Assembly (NCBI GenBank): GCA_964564435.1
Contig: CAZMAT010000016.1
Location: forward strand, 1 to 57,071
Reading direction: 5' to 3'
DNA from: Fermentibacter sp964564435
Lineage (GTDB): Bacteria > Fermentibacterota > Fermentibacteria > Fermentibacterales > Fermentibacteraceae
Length of the DNA stretch: 57,071 nt
In this document: positions 1 to 8,812 of the stretch, piece after piece
Layout of the letters: every line of letters begins with the position of its first letter
Numbering within the stretch: position 1 is the stretch's first letter
Notes under the pieces: model-generated
Databases searched by the model: none
Told to the model about the DNA's origin: nothing
What the model saw: the letters and a program-made list of their open reading frames with translations, nothing else
Translations under genes and position numbers: made by a program

Positions 1-90
1 AAATCTGTCACACCCAAACCGGCGAAACCGTCACGCTAGAAAACGGCGTTGACAAGAAGCCAGCGATCCAGCCTGCAGCCTGAACTCCTG

Positions 91-635
91 CCGGCTCCAC
101 CGGAGCCGGTAATAAACGCACATCATGGCAGGAGTGATGGTCTCTCGCTGTCTGCCTCCGGCAGATAGCTGGCGACGCCCTCATTTCCGCGTCAGCGGAA
201 ATGAGCTGGCCTGACAGATGCCCGCCATCCTGTGCTCTTCTAGCGTGGCGGGCAGCGAGAAGGCCCGGAGCGTACTTCCTCAGCCGCATGTCCGTCTCCG
301 CGTCCGCGGATCCGGGTGCAGTTCAACCCCCTGCCGGGGTTTCCACGCCCTCTCGCGGTTTTCCTGCGGAAAACCACTGACGGGCTACCCGTCGATTCCG
401 CGGAGCGGAATCGATGCGCTGCGAGAGTGCCGGAGTGTACTTCCTCAGCCGCTTGTCCGGCTCCGCGTCCGCGGATCCGGGTGCAGTTCAACCCCCTGCC
501 GGGGTTTCCACGCCCTCTCGCGGTTTTCCTGCGGAAAACCACTGACGGGCTACCCGTCGATTCCGCGGAGCGGAATCGATGACCTGCGAGAGCGATCAAG
601 GGCGGCCGGACGAAGCCGTCCCGGCGGCCCGCCGG
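91..635. repeat. Array of short hairpin-forming inverted repeats
   Basis: Perfect inverted repeats with mostly 2-5 nt loops follow one another. Arms include CCGGCTCC/GGAGCCGG (91-109), TCTGCC/GGCAGA (151-165), TCATTTCCGC/GCGGAAATGA (181-204), CCCGCCA/TGGCGGG (221-252, longer loop), TCCGCG/CGCGGA (297-310), AACCCC/GGGGTT (325-341), GGTTTTCC/GGAAAACC (357-375), GACGGG/CCCGTC (379-393), TCGATTCCGC/GCGGAATCGA (392-414), and CCGGCG/CGCCGG (621-635). The five hairpins from 297 to 414 occur again 165 bp downstream. No convincing gene lies in 1-648; open frames there are out of character and built from the repeats. The stems differ in sequence while the short-loop form is kept. This could be a REP-like repeat cluster or a structured RNA; I cannot identify the family. 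Confidence 0.75.
266..595. repeat. Two-copy 165-bp direct tandem repeat
   Basis: Copy 1 spans 266-430 and copy 2 spans 431-595, with a period of exactly 165 bp. The copies are nearly identical; differences sit near the ends (for example CGCATGTCCGTC against CGCTTGTCCGGC, and GCGCTGCGAG against GACCTGCGAG). Each unit carries five perfect hairpins. The period is a multiple of three, so long open frames arise on both strands, but their translations are repeat artefacts. Confidence 0.9.
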
Positions 636-648
636 CCTATGTTTCCGC

Positions 649-2085
649 TCACCTCAACAGTACCACGCGCGTGGAAGCCTCGAGATCGGCACTGGAGAGC
701 CTCAGGAAGTACACTCCCTGGGTCAGGGCACTGCCGTTCCCGTCGAGGCCGTCCCAGTAGTGGGTCTGGGAGCCCGCAGGCAGGGTTCCAAGATCCTGCG
801 TCTTCACAAGACGCCCTGTGGCGTCATAGACCTCGAGCGTCAGAGGAGAAAGCCCTGTGTTCTGGAAGGAGAGCTCGATGCCGGCAGCCGTGGGGTTGGG
901 AGAGGCATGGAGGACGCTCGATTCCATTTCCGGGGAGGGTTCGATCCCTGTGTCGGGTTCCCATCGGGCGACGTGGCTGGCAAGGCTCCCCCCGGCCACG
1001 GTGAAGTAACCTCCCACATACACGTCCGAGCCGCCCGAGGCGACAGCGTAGACCCAGAGGTCCACACCGCTTCCCAGTGCCGACCAGCTGCTGCCGTCCC
1101 ATAGGGCGACGTAACTGGCAGGATTGCCTCCGGCCTCGGTGAACCAGCCCCCCGCATACAAGTCCGAGCCGATCACGGCGATAGCCGCGACTTCTGCGTT
1201 CACACCGCTTCCGAGCGCCGCCCAGCTGCCATCCCACCGGGCGATGCGGTTGGCGGGGTTGCCTCCGGCCTGGGTGAACAAGCCCCCCACATACACGTCC
1301 GAGCCGCTCACGGCGATGGCAAGGACACCACCGCTCACACCGCCTCCAAGCGCCGACCAGCTGCTGCCGTTCCATCGGGCGATGCGGTTGGTAGAGATCG
1401 CCCCGGCATGGGTGAAGAATCCTCCCACATAGACGTCCGAGCCGTTATGGGCGATGGCGTGGACAGAACCGTTCAGACCGCTTCCCAGCGCCGACCAGCT
1501 GCTGCCGTTCCATCGGGCGATGCGTCTGGCAATGACCCCCCCGGCCTGGGTGAAGTCTCCTACCACGTACACGTCCGAGCCGCTCACTTCGATATCCCGG
1601 ACAGCGTTGTTAACACCGCTCCCCAGTGGTGACCAGCTGCTGCCGTTCCAGCGGGCGACATAGTTGGCAGGATTCCCACCGGCCTGGGTGAAGGATCCCC
1701 CGACATAAACGTCCGAGCCGCTCACTGCGATAGCCGAGACTTGCGCGTTCACTCCGCTTCCCAGCGTAGACCAGCTGCTGCCGTCCCATCGGGCGATGTT
1801 GTTGGCAGCGATGCTCCCGGCGTCGGTGAAGGTTCCACCCACATATACGTCCGATCAGCTCACTGCGACAGCAGAGACGAAAGGGCCGATGACACCACTT
1901 CCCAGCGGGTGCCAGGAGCCATCCAGGTCCTGCCCGGCAGGAGGGAGAACTGGTGCGAGAGGTGAGTCATCCTCCTCCACGATCGCGACGTCGGAGGCAA
2001 GTACGGTTCCCAGAGGCGGTATCGCTTCTGGAGATGCCACGGAGGAGATCAGCAGAAGAGCAGCGAACAGGTTCCACGCTCTCAT
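649..2085 (-). pseudogene. Secreted beta-propeller repeat protein, interrupted by an in-frame TGA
   Basis: The frame starts at ATG 2085 behind an ideal AAGGAGG and begins with a signal peptide (MRAWNLFAALLLISSVASPEA). About seven 47-residue units follow, each with the pattern ARWNGSSWSALGSGV ... SGSDVYVGG, as in WD40/Kelch-like surface proteins. The end (about the last 85 residues) is a FlgD-like or sorting-type Ig domain with NPTAAGIELSF and GVYFLRL. Codon 77 (1857-1855) is TGA where the other units have glycine (SGSDVYV becomes S*SDVYV), so one G-to-T change in GGA explains it. The frame continues cleanly on both sides. TGA is a normal stop in neighbouring genes. Without readthrough only a 76-residue secreted fragment is made; an internal restart inside the repeats would lack a signal peptide. 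Confidence 0.8.
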
Positions 2086-2452
2086 GTAATCCTCCTTCAC
2101 GGGGACTTGGAGGAACTCGTACGAGTGTAGTGCCGTAACCATATGCAGGTCAATGGTTGGTCAAGCATCTATGAGAGAAAGGCAGCCGTGTTCAGGCGGC
2201 CCATCAGCATCAGGCACACCCCTCCACCTCGAAGAGATTGAGATGCAATCGGTGTAGTCAGAGGATTGCAGGAGCCCCGCCGGATGAACTGCGGAAGCCG
2301 TCCAGATGAGCGGCAATACTGACCAGATAAGCATCGGTTCCTGGGTGACGTCTACGAGCCTGGATGCCCTGGCTTATGCCGGCTTTTACTTCCTTCAGCC
2401 GATCCTCGAAGCAAGACGAAGCACCTCTTCGAAACTGCTGCAGCGCTGCCCC
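2086..2452. other. Intergenic stretch with no recognisable gene
   Basis: This 367-bp gap separates the propeller gene from the end of the long minus-strand operon. I see no open frame with plausible composition, no tRNA and no strong terminator. It probably contains the promoter of the propeller gene near its low-coordinate end, but no clear -35/-10 pair stands out. Confidence 0.4.
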
Positions 2453-3316
2453 TCAATCCTGCTGAGCGGAATTGAGGGAATCCGCCAGGTCGTTTATGCT
2501 CACCGGCTTGTACAGCACCACCGCGCCCCCGCCCGGGAAGCGCACGCCCGAACCGGCTTCCGCTATCACGACGGCGCGGCACTTCGGGCAGGTCCTGACT
2601 ATCTCCGCGAGGCAGGCATCCGCCTCCGACTGGTCGCGGGGCGAGTCGATCACGGCCACTCCCGCCGGGCGCCCCAGCGGTGCGAGTTCGAGCACCATGC
2701 GCGCCGTGGATTCGGCGACGAGATCGAATCCCAGGAGCTGGAGCATCTCTCCGCTGGAACCCTCCGGGGCATCGCCGAGAGTCACGAGGAGTGCGAGGGG
2801 TTTCCTGGCAGCGGGACCCTGTCCCTTGCGGGCCTGGGTTTCGGACTTCCGCCCACCCCGCACGGCCTTCTCCATCTGGCTGTCGAGCAGGACGCTTATC
2901 ACCGCCCTGGAGCCGTCGATGAGCGCCGAAGCGGTATAGAGCCTGCAGACCACCCTCGCCCCCGCGCTGTCGACCACGGTGGCCTCCACGGACTTGAGCG
3001 AACGGCCCTGCCTCCCGAGGTCGACCACGAAGGAGAGGCCTGCTTCGACCAGCGTCCTGCCGAGGACGGATTCGCGCGTGGTGCCGAAGAGGTCGAGGCA
3101 GGCGTCGTTCATCTCGAGGACCCGCCCGGTCGACGCGTCGGCTGCCATCACGGCCACGGGGATGCTCCTGAAGAGAAGGCTCCTGCCTTCGGGATCGGGC
3201 GCCATGGAAAGCGGCCTCGAGCGGCCGGCCGGCTCATCCTCTCTGCCGGGGATCTCCTTTGTGCTCATCAGCCCTTCACTGTCCGCGTGGAAACGCCGTT
3301 CGACCATGACCCACAT
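2453..3316 (-). CDS. PAS domain and degenerate receiver domain protein
   Basis: A 287-residue putative signalling protein. Residues about 47-155 resemble a PAS sensor domain (SIPVAVMAADASTGRVLEMND, then FGTTRESVLGRTL). Residues about 172-287 resemble a response-regulator receiver: AVIDSPRD offers a possible phosphoacceptor aspartate and LYKPVSINDL the conserved lysine region, but the usual N-terminal acidic pair is not seen. There is no kinase or output domain. It is the last gene of the rarA-to-PAS run and lies directly behind the GGDEF-HEAT gene (TAG at 3321-3319, start 2 nt later). The first ATG has no Shine-Dalgarno; ATG 3268 (MSTKEIPG) has AAGGG in front and may be the true start. Confidence 0.7.
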   Translation of the reverse strand: MWVMVERRFHADSEGLMSTKEIPGREDEPAGRSRPLSMAPDPEGRSLLFRSIPVAVMAADASTGRVLEMNDACLDLFGTTRESVLGRTLVEAGLSFVVDLGRQGRSLKSVEATVVDSAGARVVCRLYTASALIDGSRAVISVLLDSQMEKAVRGGRKSETQARKGQGPAARKPLALLVTLGDAPEGSSGEMLQLLGFDLVAESTARMVLELAPLGRPAGVAVIDSPRDQSEADACLAEIVRTCPKCRAVVIAEAGSGVRFPGGGAVVLYKPVSINDLADSLNSAQQD

Positions 3317-3318
3317 GA

Positions 3319-5241
3319 CTAAGATGCATCACCGGAGCCCGGGGAGGAACCTCCTCCCGCCGCGTCACGGGCGGCCATCCTCATCCGCGCCGCCATCAGG
3401 ACCGCCCGGGCGGCGGCCACCGCAACCTCACGCCTCCTGCTCCTCAGCAGGGGGAGCACGATGCCCGGCCTCGCTCCCGAGAGAGCCGCGAGCCTCGCGA
3501 GAGCCGCGAGATCCTCGCTCCTGCGTTCCACTCCCGCGCTCTCCGCGGCGGATGCAGCAGCTAGAATCATTCCCGCACCGGGAGACATGCCCCTCTTCTC
3601 CATCACCGTGACGATCAGTGCGAAAGCTCGCCCGTCCGCCGATCCGGCAGTCCTCTCGAGAGCAGCTCCCAGCTTCCGCCCGCCCCTGCCGGGGAGGGCG
3701 GCGAGGCACCCGAGTGCCGGGATGGTGGAATCGGTGCCCAGCAGACCGAGCGCCGCATCCTCGACCGAGTCCAGCACGGACGGTGAGAGGGACGACGGAT
3801 TCAGCCACTGGAGGGCTTGCGCCGCCCCGCCGTCGTTTCCCGCCTCGCGGGCGACAAGGAGCGCTCCTTCATCCCCCCCGGATGCGGCTATGGCCTTCCA
3901 GAGAGCCGCAGTCCTCTGCCGGGGCGCTCCCGAGACCATCTCCGACAACACGCCCATCGCCCCTGGATCGGCGAGGAGAGCAAGGCCCTCCAGGGCCGCT
4001 TCACGCTCCGCCCTGTCGTTCCGGCTCCCGTCATCGGGCGATCCCAGCCTGCCCACGAGGATCCCGAGCGCCCCGGGCGCCCTCACCGCCCCTGCCGCCC
4101 TAAGGGCCGCCCTCCTGACCCAGGTGCTGGGATCTGCGGTCCTCTCCACGATGGCCTCCACCGATGAGGCCGATCCGGAGAGGGCGAGCGCCTCCACCGC
4201 CCTGGTCCTCACATGGGGGCTGGGATCCGTGAGAGACTCCACCAGGATCGCCTGCGACCCCGGACACGCCAGGGAACCGAGCGAGAGTGCCGCGCTCTTC
4301 CTGATGCCATCGGGCAGACTGCTCGCGAGGATGCTCTCGAGGAGGCCCGATGCCCTCCTGTCGCCTGCTATCCCGGCGGCCTCCAGCACGGCCTTGGCGT
4401 CGGAATGATCCCGGGTCCCGGAGTCCACGAGCCCGATCCATCCCGGCATGATGCTCCCGGGGTCTTCCTGCCGACCGTCGCCGCAGCCCTCGACGGGAGA
4501 TCCGACACCGGCCCCGACGAGTTCGGACAGGGTTAGCGGAGCGAGGTCGCCCCGTTTTTCGCGCTTCGCGACCCCGGCGACTCCGGCCAGATCCTCGAGG
4601 GTCATGCCGGCCTTCAGTTCGAGGACGACCGTGCAGATGTCCACGAATGGGAAGAACCTGAACCTGCCGAAGCGGTCGAGCGTCTCTATCCCGCCCCTCG
4701 CCCTGTCGGACTCGGAGTAGAATGCAGGGGCGCGCGACCTGAACTCCTCGCGCGCCGCGGCCATCGCCCGTTCGAGCAGGGGCCCGGGCCCGACGCAGAC
4801 GAAGTCGTCCCCCCCGACATGACCCGTGAAGAGCCCTCTGCATGCGCGCGTGAGCGATTCGGCCAGGGTCCTTATCACGGCATCGCCGCGGGCGAAACCG
4901 TAGTAGTCGTTGAAGGGCTTGAAGTCCGTGATGTCGGCATAGGCCACGGCGCCCCCGCCCGACCTGATGGCCTCTCCCAGCACGGCCGCTATCCTTGCGT
5001 TGCCGGGAAGGCCCGTGAGCGGGCTCTCCTCCCTGGCCGACCCTATCCTGGCGACCAGGCTTTCGACATAGGCAGCGATCGTTTCGCGCGGGAGCCCCGG
5101 GGGCAGCACCGCCCAGGCCCCGGCCCCGAGCCACGCCCCGGCGTCCTCAGGTCCGGCGATCGCTATCCAGGGCAGCCCCGCCGCCACAAGAGGCGCAGCG
5201 ATCCCGCATGCCGCGCCGGGATCGAATCCCGGGCCCACCAC
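3319..5241 (-). CDS. GGDEF-type domain fused to HEAT repeats
   Basis: At least 640 residues. Residues about 75-240 are a GGDEF-family domain: SPLTGLPGNARIAAVL, DITDFKPFNDYYGF, ARGDAVIRTLAESL, then GHVGGDDFVCV. The signature reads GGDDF, so the fourth position is Asp instead of Glu and activity is uncertain. Residues about 300-620 are alpha-helical HEAT-like repeats (LTDPSPHVRTRAVEAL, TADPSTWVRRAALRAA). The open frame continues upstream of the GTG at 5241 to the stop of the CNNM gene, adding a receiver-like half domain. CTG at 5319 has GGAGGGGG in front and may be the real start. It may act as a scaffold or regulated cyclase with the downstream PAS-receiver protein. Confidence 0.7.
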   Translation of the reverse strand: MVGPGFDPGAACGIAAPLVAAGLPWIAIAGPEDAGAWLGAGAWAVLPPGLPRETIAAYVESLVARIGSAREESPLTGLPGNARIAAVLGEAIRSGGGAVAYADITDFKPFNDYYGFARGDAVIRTLAESLTRACRGLFTGHVGGDDFVCVGPGPLLERAMAAAREEFRSRAPAFYSESDRARGGIETLDRFGRFRFFPFVDICTVVLELKAGMTLEDLAGVAGVAKREKRGDLAPLTLSELVGAGVGSPVEGCGDGRQEDPGSIMPGWIGLVDSGTRDHSDAKAVLEAAGIAGDRRASGLLESILASSLPDGIRKSAALSLGSLACPGSQAILVESLTDPSPHVRTRAVEALALSGSASSVEAIVERTADPSTWVRRAALRAAGAVRAPGALGILVGRLGSPDDGSRNDRAEREAALEGLALLADPGAMGVLSEMVSGAPRQRTAALWKAIAASGGDEGALLVAREAGNDGGAAQALQWLNPSSLSPSVLDSVEDAALGLLGTDSTIPALGCLAALPGRGGRKLGAALERTAGSADGRAFALIVTVMEKRGMSPGAGMILAAASAAESAGVERRSEDLAALARLAALSGARPGIVLPLLRSRRREVAVAAARAVLMAARMRMAARDAAGGGSSPGSGDAS

Positions 5242-5331
5242 GCAGGGGCCGTCCGCATCCCGGCAGGGTCCGGAGAGACCGGACCGGCCTGATGTACCCG
5301 GGGCCAGGAATCTGACCAGGAGCCCCCTCCG

Positions 5332-6294
5332 TCACTGGAGCCGGCCGAGCGGCTCCGGTCTCGTGCATACGGCCCTTCCGAGGATGGCTTCGACGATCAG
5401 ATCGGGATCTATCATCCCCGCCGGCTGGCCCGACGATCCGAGGACGACCCCTGCCGGGGCGCCCGACCTGCGCAGGTCGTAGAGGACCTTGCCGATGACG
5501 GTGGATCTGTCGAAGGAGGGGATCCCCTCGATGATCCCCGGCAGGTCCCAGTCGCCGGTCTGTCTCAGCAGCAGCGAGGTCCGCACGATCCCGGCCAGGT
5601 TCCTGCCGCCGGGCTCGAATACGAGCAGGAATCCGGCGTCCCTCGAGAGTGCGACCCTCGTGGCCTCCTCCCTGGAGATGTCGGAGGGTATGGAGGGATA
5701 GTCCTCATAGCCCTTCATGTGCATCTCGGCGGGAGACGATCCGAGGTCGAGCACCCGGTCGGCGTCCCGGCCGGCCTCCGCGCCCTCGGAATGCAGGTAG
5801 GACCTGACCTCCTCCCTGCTCTCGAAGAACCTGGAGGAGCCTCCCCTGCCCATGAGCAGCCTGGGGAGCCACCCGGCCACGAGGACTACGGGATACAGAA
5901 CCGTCCTGATCATCGAGAGGGGAAGGGCGGCCCTGTCCACCAGCGAGTCGCGGTGGATGAAGGCCGCATGCTTGGGTATCACCTCGGCGAAGACTAGGAT
6001 CACGAGGCCCACCGCAACTGCGGACGCCGTCTCGATCCAGTGCCTGCCGGTGGCCTCGGCCAGGCCGGCAGCCAGGCTCGAGCAAAGGACCGTTCCGATG
6101 TTGGTCCCGACCAGGGTGGTCGTCAGATAGCGCTCCGGGTCCTTCATGAACCTGACGCTGCGGGCCGCCCTGGGATCACCCTCCCTGGCCCTGGCCAGGG
6201 CCCTGATCCTGCTGGCAGCCGAGAAGGCCGTCTCTGTGCCGCTCGAGAAGGCGGTCAGGACAAGCGACATAAGCATCAGGAGCCAGTCCGTCAC
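5332..6294 (-). CDS. CNNM/CorC-family membrane protein lacking the C-terminal CorC domain
   Basis: A 320-residue membrane protein with an N-terminal CNNM (DUF21) transmembrane domain (FSSGTETAFSAASRIR, FAEVIPKHAAFIHRDSLV) followed by a CBS-pair-like region (GYEDYPSIPSDISREEATRV to IDPDLIVEAILG). It ends after the CBS region without the CorC_HlyC domain of its upstream paralogue. The family is linked to Mg2+/Co2+ or other cation handling. The start is GTG 6294, chosen because the upstream stop TGA overlaps it (GTGA, 6291-6294), which implies translational coupling. It probably works with the paralogue encoded just before it. Confidence 0.8.
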   Translation of the reverse strand: MTDWLLMLMSLVLTAFSSGTETAFSAASRIRALARAREGDPRAARSVRFMKDPERYLTTTLVGTNIGTVLCSSLAAGLAEATGRHWIETASAVAVGLVILVFAEVIPKHAAFIHRDSLVDRAALPLSMIRTVLYPVVLVAGWLPRLLMGRGGSSRFFESREEVRSYLHSEGAEAGRDADRVLDLGSSPAEMHMKGYEDYPSIPSDISREEATRVALSRDAGFLLVFEPGGRNLAGIVRTSLLLRQTGDWDLPGIIEGIPSFDRSTVIGKVLYDLRRSGAPAGVVLGSSGQPAGMIDPDLIVEAILGRAVCTRPEPLGRLQ

Positions 6295-7499
6295 CGTGCC
6301 TCCCCCTCCACCTTCTCTATGAACAGAGTCCCGATCCGCCGGCCCTCCATGGTGAGCACCCTCATGTGGATGCCGCCGATCTCGAGCGTGTCTCCGACTG
6401 CGGGGATGTGCCCGGTGACCTCCTCGAAGAACCCGCCGCACGTCTCCGCATACTCCGGATCCATGTCGCCGTCCAGCAGCTTCTCGGCGGTCTCGACCCG
6501 GAGGGAGCCGGGGATCACGAGTCCGCCCCCCCTCCTGTGCACGCCGTCGGGGAGGTCCTTCCTGCCGCTCATCGCATGGAACACGGCGAACTCCAGGATG
6601 TCCTCCACGGTGAGCAGACCCGTCCAGTCGCCGTATTCGTCGAAGACTGCCCCGATCCCTGCACCGCAGGCCCTGAGAGTCGCCAAAGCGTCGTCGAGCG
6701 GCGAGTTCTCGGGGAGGAGCTCGATGGGATAGATGGAAGGAGCGGATCCGTCGCCTGCGAGCAGCTCCCTCGAATCGACGAAGCCGGTCACGGAGTCGCC
6801 CGGGCCTTCGAGCAGGGGGTACCGCGTATGACCGGAGGCCATGACCTCGCTGAGCATCCTCTCTCGGGACCATTCGCGCCTGAGCACCACGACCTCCGAC
6901 CTCGGGACCATCGCCTGCCTGCACTGCCGCTCGCCCAGGGAGAGCAGCGACACCGTCACGAGGGCCTCACGCCCCAGAACGCCCTCCGAGTGGCCGAGTT
7001 CGAGAAGGGAGATGATCTCGGCTTCGGAGAGCTTGCGGGCCTGACCGTGCGAAGGCGCTCTCACGAACACGTGGCTGATCCTGTCCAGGGCGCAGGAGAT
7101 CACCCATACAACCCTGACGAAGACGGTCAGAGGCCCCGCGACGAACCCCGCCACCTGCTGGGCGTGCACCGTGGCGTAGGCCTTCGGCGAGATCTCGCCG
7201 CAGATCAGGAGCAGGAACGTCATTCCGACGACGGAGATCCCCAGGGCGGCGTCTCCGCTGACGAACTCCAGCACCAGCAGGGAAGCCACCGTCGAGGCGG
7301 CCACGTTCACCAGGGTGTTGCCCAGGAGGATCGAGGAGAGGAGCCTGTCCGGCTTCTGGAGCAGGGCCAGGGCCCGCCTGCCCCCGGGCGTGCACTCGAG
7401 CCTCTTCTTCTGGACGTGGTCGAGGCTGAACAGCGCGGACTCGCTGCCCGAGAAGAAGGCGGACATGCACAGGAGCAGGCAGAGGAGCAGGATGCTCAG
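6291..7499 (-). CDS. CNNM-CBS-CorC_HlyC family transporter-associated protein
   Basis: About 402 residues with the full HlyC/CorC layout: CNNM transmembrane domain (MSAFFSGSESALFSLD, ICGEISPKAYATVHA), a CBS pair (AMVPRSEVVVLRREWS, GLLTVEDILEFAVF) and a C-terminal CorC_HlyC domain (GGFFEEVTGHIPAVGDTLEI). Family members act in Mg2+/Co2+ export or resistance. The best start is a CTG at 7499: it overlaps the NHL gene stop as CTGA, has GGGAGG in front, and supplies the first half of membrane segment 1 (SILLLCLLLCMSAFF). The first ATG (7466) would cut that helix and has no Shine-Dalgarno. Confidence 0.8.
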   Translation of the reverse strand: MSILLLCLLLCMSAFFSGSESALFSLDHVQKKRLECTPGGRRALALLQKPDRLLSSILLGNTLVNVAASTVASLLVLEFVSGDAALGISVVGMTFLLLICGEISPKAYATVHAQQVAGFVAGPLTVFVRVVWVISCALDRISHVFVRAPSHGQARKLSEAEIISLLELGHSEGVLGREALVTVSLLSLGERQCRQAMVPRSEVVVLRREWSRERMLSEVMASGHTRYPLLEGPGDSVTGFVDSRELLAGDGSAPSIYPIELLPENSPLDDALATLRACGAGIGAVFDEYGDWTGLLTVEDILEFAVFHAMSGRKDLPDGVHRRGGGLVIPGSLRVETAEKLLDGDMDPEYAETCGGFFEEVTGHIPAVGDTLEIGGIHMRVLTMEGRRIGTLFIEKVEGEAR

Positions 7500-8812
7500 C
7501 TGCGCCTCCCTGACCGTCCGGTCGAGTCGGGGGCGGCCACCTCGATCAGATCCATGGGGAAGGACTGGCTGTAGGTCTTGCTGAAGTAGCCCCGGCTGGA
7601 GTAGGTGGGTTCGATCCGGATGACCAGCTCCATCGTACCGCCCTGGACGGGGTCGCCGAGCACGTCCGTCCCGTCCCAGGAGAGGGAGAAGCCGCCCTCC
7701 TCCATCCTGCCGTTGTGGAGCGTGGCCACGGCGGCTCCCGAGGCATCGGTCACCTGGGCCAGGACCATGGACTTCTCGAAGAGCGTCCCGGAGACGGTGC
7801 ATCCCCTGCCCGTCGCCGAGAGCACGCCCGGCGCCATGTCCGTGCCCACCCAGAAGTACCTGGCCCCCTCTCTCTCGGCTACGAACACCTGGCCGTAGCG
7901 CCTCCACATCGCCAGGCCGGTGGGGTGGTCGAACTGCCGGTCACCGGTGCCGGGGGAGCCGAAGCTCGCGATGTAGTCGAGATCGGGATCGAACTTGTGG
8001 ATCCTGCACGAGATGCTGTCGGAGACCCAGGTGTTCCCGTAGTAGTCGACGACCGGATAGTTGAAGACGGATCCGCCGCAGTCGTCGAGCGTGGCGGTGG
8101 CGGTCACCCCGCCGTCCTCGATCCTGCACAGGGAGGTGCCGCCCTCTGTCACTGCGACGGCGAAGTTCTCGTCCAGCGCGTTCCACTGGCCTTCGCCGTA
8201 GACGGCCAGGCCCGTGGGAGTATCGAGCGGGACTGTCGACGGGGTCGAATCGGACGGGGAGTCGTAGATCAGCAGGGCACCGAGGGCCCTGTCGGTGACG
8301 TAGATGGACTGCCTGTCGCCAAGGGCGACTCCCCAGGGTTCCGAAAGGCCGTCCGAAATGAACTCCCTGGCCCGCATGCGCGTCCCCCTGCGCTCCAGCA
8401 CAACCACCCTGCCGTTGCCCGTGTCGGCCACGACCACGAGCCCGGATGCGTCCGCGGCTATCCCGTGGGGGGACGAGAGCTGTGCGTTGCCTGCTCCGTT
8501 CCCCCCGTACAGCCCGAGCGTGTACATGTTGGCGTTGTAGATGACGTGCCCGGTGCGGCTGTTCACGCCGTAGACGGCCAGCTCGTCGTCATCCTCCTCG
8601 CCGGGGCTGTTCCATTCCGTGAGCTTCACGCAGGCCAGCCCCTGGGGGTCGTCGAACCTCACGAGCCCTCCGAGCAGCATGGCGAGCTGGTCGGTGCCGG
8701 CCCTGTAGATGCCCATGCAGTGCCCGTAGGGCGGGAACACGAGGAGGGTCGGTTCGGCGGGCTCGACAGTCCAGGCCGACAGCGCGGCGATTGCCATCAG
8801 CGCAGATATCAT
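7496..8812 (-). CDS. Secreted NHL-repeat protein with a FlgD-like end
   Basis: A 438-residue protein with a short N-terminal signal-like segment (MISALMAIAALSAW). The middle contains NHL/six-bladed propeller repeats (LSSPHGIAADASGLVVVADT, LSEPWGVALGDRQSIYVTD, FDHPTGLAMWRRYGQVFVAE). The last about 110 residues resemble a FlgD Ig-like domain (SMVLAQVTDASGAAVATL, SLSWDGTDVLGDPVQGG). It is probably exported and binds or displays something at the surface; no enzyme motif is seen. The start ATG 8812 overlaps the transglycosylase stop (ATGA, 8809-8812) and has GGAGG eight bases upstream. Confidence 0.75.
   Translation of the reverse strand: MISALMAIAALSAWTVEPAEPTLLVFPPYGHCMGIYRAGTDQLAMLLGGLVRFDDPQGLACVKLTEWNSPGEEDDDELAVYGVNSRTGHVIYNANMYTLGLYGGNGAGNAQLSSPHGIAADASGLVVVADTGNGRVVVLERRGTRMRAREFISDGLSEPWGVALGDRQSIYVTDRALGALLIYDSPSDSTPSTVPLDTPTGLAVYGEGQWNALDENFAVAVTEGGTSLCRIEDGGVTATATLDDCGGSVFNYPVVDYYGNTWVSDSISCRIHKFDPDLDYIASFGSPGTGDRQFDHPTGLAMWRRYGQVFVAEREGARYFWVGTDMAPGVLSATGRGCTVSGTLFEKSMVLAQVTDASGAAVATLHNGRMEEGGFSLSWDGTDVLGDPVQGGTMELVIRIEPTYSSRGYFSKTYSQSFPMDLIEVAAPDSTGRSGRRS

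Noticed and set aside
266..595. CRISPR array
   Set aside because: Only two long direct copies with no spacers between them, and no cas genes in the window.
240..760. Open frames on both strands across the 165-bp repeats
   Set aside because: They exist because the period is a multiple of three; the translations repeat themselves, have no domain and no ribosome site.
1855..1857. Alternative genetic code with TGA read as glycine
   Set aside because: TGA is the natural stop of many intact genes here with correct family C-termini (for example rnr at 13215 and trpS at 26248).
2352..2582. A 76-residue minus-strand open frame after the PAS-receiver gene
   Set aside because: It overlaps the real gene in another frame and its composition is arginine-rich shadow; no start signal.
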